Source: Spirodela intermedia (taxonomy: Eukaryota > Streptophyta > Magnoliopsida > Alismatales > Araceae). Taken from it: 64,000 bases of DNA. The position numbers and the translations under genes were made by a program. This document shows, one piece after another, positions 1 through 11,728 of this stretch (positions are counted from its first letter, which is position 1; each line of letters opens with the position of its first letter). The notes beneath the pieces were generated by a model. It had not been told where the DNA came from, did no database searches, and saw nothing but the letters and a program-made list of their open reading frames with translations. The stretch spans positions 4,677,037-4,741,036 of the forward strand of contig LR746274.1 in assembly GCA_902729315.2 (NCBI GenBank), written 5' to 3'.

Positions 1-3000
1 TTCCTCTCCCTTGCTGTAGTCACTACGTCAATCTCCCTTCCAACTCGTCGTCCAGTTTCTCCTCTGTTCTTCCCGTAACGGGTCTTCCAGCGGCGTCCTA
101 TCGCTTCCAAGGTCCGTCAGTCCATGGCCCGGGGGAACACGAACCCCAATGCTACAGTGTTTTTGTATGGGATTTCACAATGTCTGTGATCTTGTGAAGA
201 ACAGTCGGATTTGGGAGCTGATGCCATCTTCCTTTCTCTGTTGCACATTATTTCAGGTGGGAGGATCGAGATGAAGAAGATAGCCCGGCAGAATGTCATC
301 TTCTGCGCTTCTGGTAGTAGTTCTCTGAAGGAGGTCTGTCGGAGAAAATTCCGCAAAAATTATGAAATGCAGTTGATAATTTTGAATAGAGAAATATATC
401 CGGGAATTTTTTATATTTTATATTTTGTATTTATCATGGTTATCCAAATGCAGAGTACTGTGGTAGTGAAGGAAAAGAGTGTCTCGGTGATCCTTCTGGC
501 AGGCGGGAAAGGGAAGCGAATGGGGGTACTACAGCTTCTTTTGTTTGTTCTCCTTTACAGCTCCTTTTTCTATTAGTCTCTCCGTTTCGGAGAATTTCCC
601 AAAAATAGAAGAGTGCTGGTGCATTCTATTGTTTCCATAGGCCTCAGGGCGAGCAGGATGTCTTTCTTCGTTTCTCTCCGTTTCATCTGTTGAAGAATCA
701 GATACAATTCCCTATACCAATTCATTTGTCAGCATTCTCATCCGAGTCCAGAGATGGATAGTGTTTTGGAAAAAAATGTTAACCATTAATATAGTGATCC
801 TTGTTTACTCATTCTACTTTCTTGTTGAAAGTCGTAACGTTCTTTACTGCAGGCTGATATCCCGAAGCAATATCTTCCACTCCTTGGTCAACCAATTGCA
901 CTTTACAGGTAAATTCTTGACATACTCTTTACTTCACTAGTGCCTGTTATCTGAATGAAAATATTTTTTTCTCTGCAGCTTCAATATTTTATCTTGCATG
1001 AGTGAAGTGAAGGAAGTAATTGTAGTATGTGATCCTTCATACAGAGAGGTGTTTGAAGGTATGGAAAAACACTTCGACCCTATGCCCATCTTGAATATTT
1101 CTTGTCCTTTATGGTATTCTCTTAACCTTTTCTCTTGTCAGTATTTGAGTTCTAAATTGATGAGATTTATCCTTTAATTTTGTTGATACATTGTATGGTT
1201 TTTACTTGTTCACAGATGCAGTAGAATCACATGCAGAGCTCAAATTTGCACTGCCTGGGAAGGAGAGACAAGATTCTGTGTTCAACGGGTTTCAGGTTCG
1301 ATTGGAACCTATAAATTTATTCCATAATTTGACTGAATATTTGTCATAGAAATCCTCCCTTATGATCAATGATAAGTAAAGCTAAGCAACAGATATATTC
1401 CTATAATGTTGTATCACCCTTATTAAAAGCCTGCTCCATTTCAGGCCTTCAGATGTCAATATCAATGAAATATCTGTGAAATTCAGATGTATTTGAATAT
1501 CTATGAAATTGGTCCTTACCTTGCTTCAAATTAAACTATGTATGATGTCAAAGTATGCCTTCCAAGAGTCCACAATTTCTATGGTTTCTTTTCCTTTTTC
1601 TGTGATCTATCTCAGAATGTTGTTTTTAAACTTTGAACGTCCCAGGTTCAGGTTGTTAACAAACGTTAACTTTTAACCCAATTTGCTAGTATTCTAAAAT
1701 TCAATCCTTCAATCCTTCTAGTATCCAATTTTCAGATGAGCTTCAGCGTCTTGCAATGTTTAGCCAATAATCATTCAATTCTGTTAATCCAATGAGCTGA
1801 AGTTCATGGATAATATATCTTGTTGTCTTCCATTTCATTGATGTGAATTAAAATGTGGCAGTGTTGACCTTAAAGTCCCTTTTGATGTCATATCATCCAG
1901 TTACTCAGCGGGGTCATCTACCTTTTTTTACAGGAAATTGACAGAAGTGCTCAACTTGTTTGCATCCATGATTCAGCAAGACCTCTGGTATTGTTTGAAG
2001 ATATCAGAAAGGTATTTCTGATTCATCTGATTTGACAGGCTTCGGTCCCAAAGTCATTCCCACGAGTCCTGAATGTGATATTCCCAGAAAATTTTTTGGT
2101 ACATCCTTTGATAACTAATCTGTATGAACCAGGTAGTTTGGCTCGAAGACATTGTAACTCCATGTGATTGTTTCAATCAATGTTTAGTTTGTCTTATGGT
2201 ATTGTCATCCTGGAGGTGAAGACTCCAAGAATAAAATATCACATGCGTTATATTCTGAAAGAAATACTTTTAAGGTATTAACTGTATTGAAATTGGTATT
2301 TGTATGTCTCCTTTGAAAATTTCATGTTTCCTCCATCTTTTGCTTTCTTTTTTCGAAATTTTTGTATCACGAATATAGAGATGTAAATTAATCCAACAGG
2401 CTGTTAGGTGACATTCGTAATAGAAAGGACTCTGTAGTGACAACTGTACAACAAGCCAGAGTTATTGAAAATTAGTGGCATACAGGTTCTTTTAATAGAA
2501 AAGGCTTTTTAACTGAAGAATTCAGGATAGAAAGGGTTTCACATCTGTTGCCGTTTCTAAATAACTTTCATGTTTTTTTTTTGGATTTATCCTCGTTTTA
2601 TTAATTCTATATGGAATATGTAGCACGATTTTACAATTATGTGTTAAATAGTGATGCTTATTTTAATTTATTACATTTTCCTTTGGTCGATAAAACATCA
2701 TGTATTTTTCCTCATTATCATGGGCATTTACGTCAATTGAAATTTCAATAAAATGCCTTTTCAGGTAATGTTTAAAATTCCTTATTGCTATCGGCCATAT
2801 GGATATGTTGCTGTGTATTTCTTTATTCTGTAGAATCTTATCAATTTAATGTGTTTTGATGCATTCTCATTGTCAGGTTCTAGTTGACGGTTTGCTGAAT
2901 GGGGCAGCTGTTCTTGGTGTTCCTGTCAAGGCTACGATCAAGGAAGTATGTAGCTCAAAATCGGATTGTTCCATTACCATAAGCGCAATGTTGATTCCAA

Positions 3001-6000
3001 AAGATGCATATGCGAACTACGACATCTGTTAGCGTTTTTCTTAAAACTAAATTTTAAGTTAAATTTCATCATGCAGGGATTTATTTAGTAATTTATGTTG
3101 GAATGATGTTTGGTAGTTATTTACAATTCCTTTTTATTTCTAGAAGCAGATGATAACTCTGCTAGTTGAAACCTTGGGGCTTAATTTTATGTGCTAGGTA
3201 CCATTTCTCAATATTCTTGATTAAGAAATTTTAGTTCCTATCTCTTTGGTACATTTAGAAGCTGTGGTTAGAAGCTCTTCAGGAATGCATGCTTTATCTT
3301 CCTGAGAGCTCGCTAGCTATATACATCTAAGTACTGTTTATGCTTCTCTGATTTAGTGAAAATCAAAGGTGAATGGTGAAGTTGACATCACAGCTATAAT
3401 ATCAGTAGAAGATGCAATGAGTTGCCCATAAAGTTGGTGGATCGAGTGTCCAATCTTGTTGTAGGTTGCTCATATGCGAGTTGGTTCCCCAGGTTATTCG
3501 GTGTATTTAGTTTGAATTAATTTTTGAGATCACATCCTTAGAATCAGAATGCATGTTACCTTGTCTTCACCTCCTGTTAAAAGGGATGACATAACTGACC
3601 TCATTCCTGTTGTTACTGTGCAGGCTAACAGCGAGTCCTTTGTAGTTAAGACACTTGACAGAAAAACACTATGGGAAATCCAAACCCCTCAGGTTATTCA
3701 CATAGATTTTTATCTCATTTTTTTTGATAGATTTGCTTGTTTTATAGTTTCTGATGCATGACTACCCCACTTTATTAGGTTATCAAACCTGATTTGCTGA
3801 GGGATGGCTTTGAGCTTGTGTACAGGTGCTATCTGTTTTTACAAATGTCGAATTGAAGTATTGTGGTTAATAAAGATTGTTTCAATTTCCTGCTTCTTGT
3901 TTCATAAATGAATGCCTACCTACGTGAACTCATCCTGGATCTCCTGTTAGGCAAACATCATTCTTCCTTATTTTATTCTAAGGATGAGCTAGAGGAAAAA
4001 GATGGCACTGATTCCTAACTTATCTGGGCCTCCTAAGTGAGCCACAACTTTTCTTCATGGAAGAGAATCTAATTTTGTGAACATGAATTTGCATTCCTGT
4101 GAACAAGTGCTCTTGTTGACAAATTGAAATTCACCATGTTTCCACAAAGAAGATCTCAAAGGCAAAAATGCATATTCGCATAGGTTTGCATTCACTTATG
4201 CCAATCTGCATTCAAGAAGAGAATGTTCAATCATTCATGCAAAAGTTCGTATATTGTACAGTAAATTTGTAAATTTAATTCAGAATATATTTTTCTTAGA
4301 ATATGTTCTTTATTAATTAATTTATTCTGTGTTTTTTAAAATTTCATTTTTATATTTCTGCTTAACTTTGTCTTGTCTTTTATATTGTAACATTGTTTAT
4401 ATGAAGTAAGTCTAGATATATTCTATTTTTTTAATATTTATTTATGATGTGCTTAGGGACTTATTGTCACTAATTATTTAATGAAATGATTTTATGGTCA
4501 TCGGAATTACACCCCTCATGTTGTATGTGATAATATTTGTGTTCGTTTATCCCCATATTATTGGCATTAATCATTTATCTACAGACGCATACATTTCATC
4601 TCCAGTTTTGGCCTATTTAGAAAATATTCTGATAGAACCCTGAACCGGAATAACAAGAATAACATAAGAGAGGATCAAGCAATAGGAGAAGTAAGAAGCT
4701 TAGGACCCTCGAAGGAACTCTAGGCGACTGAAAGGTGGTCGTTCAGGAGGGCCAACAATCTCCCCTGCTGCAACAACATCCCCATCTGCCCTGGCTCAAC
4801 CCAATACCTTCCCCATACTGGGGAAATGACTTAATAGCCCTTTTTAATTGGTCCTGAGATAGTTGTTGGGGTTTTTTCTCCTTCTGGAGTAGAGTAGGCT
4901 CACCAGTGGCCTATCATATTCTAACTTTGGTCTTGCCTGGGTATCATCTCATGCCTCAGCTTCTCACCAGGAAATGAGAACTGCCGATAACTGCAGTAGT
5001 TGCTTTAAAAAGCCATAGTTTTTGTGATAATTAGACAGGTTGGAAAACATGGACTGAAACAGAGGAATGTTTCCTCTGTCACGACGATAGAGGGAAGGAT
5101 TGGTGGAAACCGTCTCAACTACTCATTAATATCTAACACCCCTTAAATAGGGAGGGAACGCTTCATACTCTTTTCCGAGATACCCTCAGTCCTTTATGGC
5201 ATTCCCTTATGAATTGAAACTTCCAACATGACACATGAAGATCTTGATTTCTTCAGCTATTTTCTATGATTGGCCTGGCTGACACACTAGCGTTCTATTA
5301 ACTTTTAGTTCATCTGTACGGAAATTTTTTAATCATTAGCCGGCCTGAAACACACGCACAGAGATCCAAAATCTATAGACTGTCTTTTTCCTCGTCTTAG
5401 AATGAGACAAAACTTGAAAAGTGTATTTAATATGGTTTTGGACTTGTGAAAACTATAAGGGAAGAAAGTTTGTAGCTATCTGACTTCATTCTAGATTTCA
5501 AAGCATTCGACAAAAGAAAAAAAGTAGACCTTTTTCTCGAAAATTATTCTTTTAGACTGTGTTTTTAGCTTTATTCACTGATGTGTTTTGTCTATTTCCC
5601 TTGCCATTTGCTGTATAAGCATCTCCCTCACATCTGATGGGCCATACCTTGATTGCATTCATTTTCCTCATTTAATGAAATCATATATTTGATTTGGAAA
5701 GAATGAGCCAATTAGCAAATATTGTATTAGTGTGATAAACCCTCATTTCAATGTTATGCATGCTCCTTCTTAGTTTGGCAAATGATATAATTGTAGAACA
5801 CCTGCGTTTGCCAACAATTGGCTGCAGGATGAGGTACTAGTGCTAGAAGCACCTCATTTTAATGCTGTGCCTGACTGTGTTAGGTCAATGTGGGTCCTCA
5901 TCTTTTTTTATCATAGAATACATTTTGCGTGTTTATGATGACGCTGGCGAGGCAGACATCATATGAATCCCAGCTCAGATCTAATCATTTTTAACTTCAT

Positions 6001-6933
6001 CTCGGATACACCTTGTGAATCCCAGCTCAGATATAATCATTTTTGACTTCATCTCAGATACACCTTGTGAATCCCAGCTCAGATCTAGCCATTTTTTACT
6101 TCCATCTCGGGTACACCTTATGAATCCCAGCTAATATCTAATCATTTTTTACTTCATCTCGGGTACACCTTATGAATCCCAGCTCAGATCTGATCATTTA
6201 TGGGCAATGTTAACCTTCAGACTTGGAAACCTTTTCAAAGGAGCCACTAATAGTTACTAGTTTCAAGCATTAACTCCATGATTCAGTTTCGAGAAGTTCA
6301 TTTCGTTTGTCCTCTTTGCAAAGATTATTCTTAGGAAGTTTTTCATAAATTCGCACTGCAATGATTTCATGATTTCCAGAGTATCAATTTAAAGGATGTT
6401 TGAATTATTTCTATTTTTCTGTACAGGGAAGGACTGGAAGTCACTGATGATGTATCGATTGTGGAGCACCTTAAACATCCTGTGTACATAACTGAAGGAT
6501 CTTATACAAATCTCAAGGTATTGAGTTAGGAAGTGACACATGCATAACTGTCTTGAATTTCACTCTGAGTTTTGGATGGGTTGGGATTTTCGTCAGATAT
6601 TTATAGAACTGGTAGAACAGCACACTGCTGATCCTGGTCCAGATTGGATCTTCCCTGATCCGAGCTAATTCATCTAGATCAACTCAGATGAGAAAAAAAC
6701 ACCAGATCTAATTTGTCTATTGGCTAGGTGGAATTTGGATCAGCCTCTCCCATGGACAATGAACTGTACCCAAGTAGTGAGGAAGATGTGTACCAAACTT
6801 TGTTAGTTTTGGATTGTTTTTTTGGCAAACGCATGTATTTCCTTACCAATATTTTTGATCAATTCACTGATTTTTCTTGCAGGTCACTACCCCAGATGAT
6901 TTATTACTTGCAGAGAGAATCTTGAATTCTTGA
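1..6933 (+). CDS. ispD: 2-C-methyl-D-erythritol 4-phosphate cytidylyltransferase, plastid (5' partial)
   Basis: Enzyme of the plastid MEP isoprenoid pathway; it joins CTP to methylerythritol phosphate to give CDP-ME. Exons: <1-111, 257-333, 454-525, 853-908, 979-1058, 1216-1295, 1934-2011, 2877-2945, 3624-3692, 3779-3825, 6427-6517, 6883-6933; all join in frame with GT..AG borders. Visible motifs: CTP-binding [109 protein letters not shown]. The first visible exon is Ser-rich and resembles a transit peptide; its ATG lies before the window. About 292 residues are visible, against about 300 in Arabidopsis. Intron 10 (3826-6426) is 2.6 kb and holds a minisatellite. The family and exon chain are secure; only the first exon's frame rests on splice phase alone. 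Confidence 0.95.
5965..6201. repeat. 52-bp minisatellite in ispD intron 10
   Basis: Four full units begin at 5965, 6017, 6069 and 6122 (52, 52, 53, 52 bp), followed by a partial fifth from 6174. Each begins GAATCCCAGCTCAGAT and ends near ACACCTTGT or ACACCTTAT. The units differ by a few substitutions. The array lies about 230 bp upstream of the exon 11 acceptor, so length changes would not alter coding sequence. Confidence 0.9.
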
Positions 6934-7654
6934 CTGTTGAATTGGTTCACATCGCGATTTATAGAAAATATTTTTCTACATCACATCATTTGATCCCCAA
7001 GGGAGAGAAAGAATGCTAGAAAAAACTGGTGCTTCTGTTTATGTTCAGATCCACTGAAACTGGGGAGCTAATAAGTTCGTCTAAACAACTTCCGAGCATC
7101 TGACAATGCTTGTGTTGTAAGTCTGCCAATGTATTTGTCCAGATTGATAGTTTTTTCTCTTGTCAGGTAAGCTCTCGAACCGAGGCTGTCTTGCTTTGCA
7201 GATTTACTGGGTGCCACTTCATTATTTAACTGGTCTGCACTCACCACAGTTCCCATGGTGATCCCTGCTTTCAAGCGCTCCAAACCCCCCGCTGGCAGTC
7301 CCCCACCTCTTGCTTTAGCTTGACTTTAGACATGTCGACCTGACATGTAGATTTTTTTTTTTTCTTCTTACAGATGCTAGATGTCAGATTGTACTTTGAA
7401 GAACACTAGCATTATAGGCCCTGAGAAATTCTAGTTTAAAATTTGAGTATAGCAGAACATATCAATTGATGGAAGAGAAAAATAGAGATACAGATTTTCT
7501 TTACGACTCTCTGCCTGCAAGTGAGTTCTTGTCATTGGACCAAGGATAAGGTCTTATGAGATAAATCTGGCTATTATATTTTTGTCAATTATATTTACGA
7601 TACAATATAAGTTCTTATGAGGTAAATCTTGCAATTATATTTTTGTCACAAGTT
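6934..7654. other. 3' flank of ispD, no gene seen
   Basis: Contains the presumed ispD 3' UTR. No domain or splice-consistent ORF was recognised. Open frames here are short and lack family resemblance. Confidence 0.5.
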
Positions 7655-8100
7655 TTTTAAATATTCTTTCATTATGTGTTGTCTTATATTGATGACATAT
7701 TAAATGCAGCAAAAAACAGGACTAAAATTAGTAAGCTGAAAGCTTTGCTAAATAGTGAATTTGGGATGAAAAATTTAGAAGTAACAAAGAAGATTCTTAT
7801 AATGAAGATTTGAAGAAAAAATAACTCAAGTAAATTATATTTGACATGGGTTAAATACATTTAAAAGGTATTATGACATTTTTGAAAGCCAACCTTACCA
7901 CTTGTCTCCAAAAGTAGAAGAATTCATGTCACATGTATCATATCCTAGTATAGTAGGCAGCATGTTTCACCTCATTGTTTACACCCATCTTGGTATACCA
8001 CAAGCAGCATGTCTTGTTAGCTGGTATATACCTGACCTAGGTAATGGACATTCGTATATTGTAAAGTTATCTTTTAAAATACTTGTGTGTTATGTTTAAT
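7655..8100 (+). mobile_element. Ty1/copia reverse transcriptase/RNase H remnant
   Basis: Translation from about 7679 gives LSYIDDILNAAKNRTK followed by LKALLNSEFGMKNLEV, which matches the copia polymerase box (Y-V-D-D with V changed to I) and the block after it. From about 7900 it gives KVEEFMSHVSYPSIVGSM and a decayed form of the segment just before RNase H. Frameshifts and stops separate these blocks. No LTRs were found next to it, so this is a fragment of a dead element on the plus strand. Confidence 0.75.
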
Positions 8101-9839
8101 ACATATTTTGAATTTGGAAAAAAGTGGTAATACTATGATGAGATTTGTTGATTCAGACTTTGTAGGAAATTTTGATTAAAAGAGGTCGCTCATCATATTT
8201 ATTTTTTTAGGCAGTAGTTGTATTACCTAAAGAGAACTTTTCAATGTTTTATTTTACTATTGAGACATGATAATTTTAAGTGAAAATAAGATAAAATTTT
8301 CCGATTTTATCATTATTTTGTGAATAAATAATATATAAGTAAGATATTTGCATTGATATCAATCTATTTTCGAATTTAATAAATACATTCGTTTTTATAA
8401 TAATTTTTAGTTCTTAATTATTCATTTTTTACTAAGGATACAAAAGAGACTTTTGCCAAAGACAAGGGTAATTTAGTCTTTATACATTTATCATCACCGT
8501 CCTCATCATGTCCCCATCCACACCCATCTACCTCTTTTGGATGTAAATATTTCATGCACCTCTTCACTAGAAGTCCCCTTCCCCATCAACCACTGTTGTG
8601 ATAGTATTTCACACATCAATTTTATGGTGGTTTGGTCATGGGACATAATCCATAACCCAAGTACTTGTGCCATGAGTCAAGGATCGAACTCACCTCAATT
8701 CTTGCCCAGATTGGCCTTGGTTGCCCTGACTTACACCAAGCAACCCTTCTTTGAGATGACACAGAAATTTTAACAGTCAAAGGGAGAACTTCATTGGAAA
8801 GAAAAAACTCACACACTCCTACTAATGTGCACCCCTCTCAATCGATGTTTCTCACTCTAACCTAAGGAAGAAGCACATCTCTTTTTCTAAGGAGAGCCCA
8901 CCCATGACTTCCTCATTCTAACACTCCACAATCTAGGCAACCTAGAAAACCCACCATGCCCTTGTTCTTTTTATCCCATAGTAGGAAAACATGTATTATT
9001 TTTCCCACCCACAACAGTTGTTTGATCTGCTAATCCAACAGTTCACCCAATATAATGCCTAATTCACGTATCCTTCTTGACCCATCATCTCATCTACTAT
9101 AGATTCATTCCATGAGATCAAATCCAAATAGTTGTGCCTATCACAACCTGCACTGTGCCACTTCCTTGGGTTCCACTAGTCACTTAATGAGATGTATGTT
9201 GCCTTATAGCTTCACTCATGTTGGATTTAACATGTACGACCAATTCAAGGATCCACTTAGTAATACTCTTCTAGATTAATTTTATAGGTGACTAAATAGG
9301 AGAGACCCACTCCCTCATCTAAATTCATGACTATAGGAAGCCAAATAAGAGAGAATCAATCCTCTTATCTAAATACATAGTTTCCTGGAACTAATGTAGA
9401 TTAGCTACTCTTATTCTTCAATAGATTAAGGCTCTCAATAAGTTGTACATAATATGTAAACACAAGTTAGAATGTGTTACCATTCTTAGGTTCAACACAG
9501 TACTTATTGAAGACTTGTTCATCTTTTCTATTGTTGGAGAAGTTTGATGAGTCTTTTGAACTTGAGCACAATTGATTGATAAAGTTTACAAGTACTCAAA
9601 ATTGTACCAATTTAGTGCAAGCTCTCGAACAAAGAGTCTAAGCTGTATTAACAATGACGAAAAATACACATAGTAAATCGAAGTTCAATGCATATCAGAA
9701 AGTTTACATAATTCATCGAAATCTTTGAGTAATAGTAGTATTCATAAATAAAAAAAAAGAAGAATACTACATTTTTGAGGCTATCAAATCTTCTAAATAA
9801 GAGTTTCAGAGCTCTTCCACCATATGGTCCACCTAATAC
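8101..9839. other. AT-rich intergenic sequence, no gene seen
   Basis: No coding exon recognised. On the minus strand near 8680-8695 there is a box similar to the RNA polymerase III B box (GAGTTCGATCC), which may mark a degenerate tRNA-derived SINE, but no clear A box or tail was found. Confidence 0.4.
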
Positions 9840-10085
9840 TCAGCAGAAAAGGGAAATCACTGCTGCTGTTGTCGTGGCACTGGTGGCAGTGCCATGAGCG
9901 TCATTGCTGTCTTTGTCGCCATAGTAAGTACCGCTATTGATGTGCTCGGTTCCTCCTCCACCTATCACACAGAATGGAAACTCATAGCTGTCATCAATGT
10001 CATCACTGATGTCATTGTCATGGTCGTCGACATTGCCGTGCTCAATTCCTCTTCTATTTGTTGATAACATGCAAATTCTACATGT
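9840..10085 (-). repeat. Dispersed repeat related to 57001-57245
   Basis: Read on the minus strand, this stretch shares blocks such as CCATTCTGTGTGATAGG and GAGCACGGCAATG with the plus-strand sequence at 57001-57245 (CCATTCTATGTGATAGG, GAGCACGGCAGTG). Conceptual translations share FPFCVIGGGGTEH here and LPFYVIGKGGDKH there. Both are probably parts of the same retroelement leader or LTR rather than host genes. Confidence 0.55.
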
Positions 10086-10258
10086 TAAGTATGGCATAAT
10101 TTAGACAATTAGTATTTAACTTTGATACAAAATGACATCTAATTATACATAAAATAGGTGAAGCATAATTTATGATCAATATTCTCAATATATGTCTAGT
10201 TTTGTGAGTTTTTCATATTTTCTATAGCATTATATTTATTTATTTATATGCTTCACAT

Positions 10259-10280
10259 GAATAATAATAATAATAATAAA
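10259..10280. repeat. (AAT)n microsatellite
   Basis: Seven perfect AAT/TAA repeats in an AT-rich spacer. Confidence 0.9.
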
Positions 10281-10489
10281 TTTATTTGATGGATCATCTG
10301 ATATCAAATGGAGTGCTTTGTATTATCGTTCAGATAATGTTTACAAGAAACTTGCGTCTGAAATAGATCATCAGTTCACCTTGGCGTATGCTTCTTTTCA
10401 GAGAGGCACTTCCGCTCTTTGACCGCGGTACGCAGAACTGGGCAACCAGCCACCCCCCACCCACCCTCTCTCTCTCTCCCCGCCGCCAC

Positions 10490-10499
10490 TATATATAAC
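10490..10499 (+). promoter_or_regulatory. TATA box upstream of a 50-codon ORF
   Basis: TATATATAAC preceded by a pyrimidine-rich CT tract, 80-90 bp before an ATG at 10580. Position and context resemble a plant core promoter, but transcription is unproven. Confidence 0.4.
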
Positions 10500-10579
10500 G
10501 TGGGAATATGTAGCGTAAGCTCTAAACTTGGCCCATATGAACCAGGCCAGGGAGCCGACAGAGAACTTGTGGTCAACCG

Positions 10580-10732
10580 ATGACGGCCCTCGCAGAAGAA
10601 GCGAAGGGCCATGGGGAGGGAGAGGTGACGAAAATTCTGCGCGTGAGGAACCCTCCGCCTCTGTGCTCTCTCAATAAATTGGAGCCGGAGAGATCGGCAA
10701 TAGCATTCAAGCGCGGTCTCCATCTACGGTAG
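10580..10732 (+). CDS. Possible 50-residue peptide, unrecognised
   Basis: An ATG-to-TAG frame of 50 codons begins MTALAEEAKGHGEGEV and ends KRGLHLR. It lies downstream of a good TATA box and in a segment clearly more GC-rich than its surroundings. I do not recognise the sequence. It could equally be the first coding exon of a spliced gene: a GT at 10729 (CTACG then GTAGTC) would serve as a donor. No downstream exon was identified between here and 11450. It is reported because of its promoter context, not because of homology. Confidence 0.25.
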   Translation: MTALAEEAKGHGEGEVTKILRVRNPPPLCSLNKLEPERSAIAFKRGLHLR

Positions 10733-11449
10733 TCTCCTCTTCTTTGTCCGTTTCGTCTCTCTTCCGATCGATCGAACGCGGTTCCCGCTTCTCCTGGGTC
10801 TTATCGCGAGATTCTTCTCTTGTACGGGACAAGTCTGGCGATTATTCGTCATCTTCTGGATCGTTCTCTGACCTAACATTTTGGCGAAATCCACGTGTGC
10901 AAGTTGACGAATAGTTGGATAGAATATTTCTATTCTATCCAGACAAGAAAGGCTCGGGGAGAATAGAAGCGTCTCCCTCCGATGGTCAGCGACTGATAGT
11001 TTCGATAAATACTAGTGATCATCAGTCTATTAAATTCTAGGCTGCATCTCCAGGAACTCTCGCAGTACTTGCTGTTCCAAACTTTGGTCTTCGTTGACCC
11101 TATGCCTGGACAAGTATGTTTTCTTAGAGCTGCTGAAGCTTTCGGATTCTTTTCTGAGCATGTTGACTTTACATTACACTCTTCCAATACGCGTTTGACC
11201 TCGTTAATGGTACCTACTGGTCATGAACATATCTAAGTTAGGCGGTTACCCTCAGTGGGGGAAATCTTGTGATCCATGGATTGATGAAGTCAAAAGGCTC
11301 AATTTATAGTATTTAATAGTAATCCAACCGATAGCTCCCCGCGTAGTCTTAGAAGATAAATCGTTGAATCGCGGTTGGGGAAGAAGAGCGGCAATGGCGG
11401 TGATGTGACAAGACCTACGGGAAGCGACAAGCAATTTCATTCAACGAAG
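10733..11449. other. GC-moderate spacer, no gene resolved
   Basis: Base composition is closer to transcribed DNA than to the AT-rich repeats on either side. Short frames at 11015-11236 and 10930-11187 do not resemble any family I know. This could be leader, intron or 3' sequence of a gene starting near 10520. Confidence 0.3.
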
Positions 11450-11456
11450 TATAAAT
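11450..11456 (+). promoter_or_regulatory. TATA box of glycine-rich protein gene 1
   Basis: TATAAAT, 60 bp before the ATG at 11510; it predicts a short leader of about 30 nt. The downstream paralogous locus has the same TATAAAT 90 bp before its ATG. Confidence 0.6.
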
Positions 11457-11509
11457 CTGGAGTTGCACCCAATGGCTGCCCACCTCTCGGCCTTCATACC
11501 TTCTCGAGA

Positions 11510-11728
11510 ATGGAAACCATGTTAAGGTTATTATCATCTCCGAGATCATTCCTCGTTATCCTGCTAGTCGTCGCCCTTCTGATGATTTCTCCAATGATGG
11601 TGGTGGCACGAGGAGGGGGCAGGGGCGGCGGCGGCGGCGGCGATTCCTCAGCAGCTGCTGCACAAAGCTCTCTCATTGAAGTAGTCCTCTTTTCATTCGT
11701 CTTCTACATCTTCGCCTTCTATTGGTGA
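11510..11728 (+). CDS. Small secreted or membrane-bound glycine-rich protein
   Basis: A 72-residue single-exon frame. Residues 1 to about 33 form a signal peptide or anchor (METMLRLL, then a Leu/Val/Ile-rich core ending MMVVARG). Residues 34-45 are nearly all Gly with a few Arg (RGGGRGGGGGGD). Then come an Ala/Ser segment and a very hydrophobic aromatic tail (VVLFSFVFYIFAFYW). The layout resembles plant short glycine-rich proteins of the cell surface. The hydrophobic C-terminus could be a second membrane span or a GPI-addition signal. A TATA box lies 60 bp upstream. ATG at 11519 is an alternative start. A related but damaged locus follows 1.5 kb downstream. Exact function is unknown. Confidence 0.55.
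   Translation: METMLRLLSSPRSFLVILLVVALLMISPMMVVARGGGRGGGGGGDSSAAAAQSSLIEVVLFSFVFYIFAFYW

Noticed and set aside
5965-6201. CRISPR-like array
   Set aside because: Units are contiguous 52-bp tandem repeats without spacers and lie in a plant intron.
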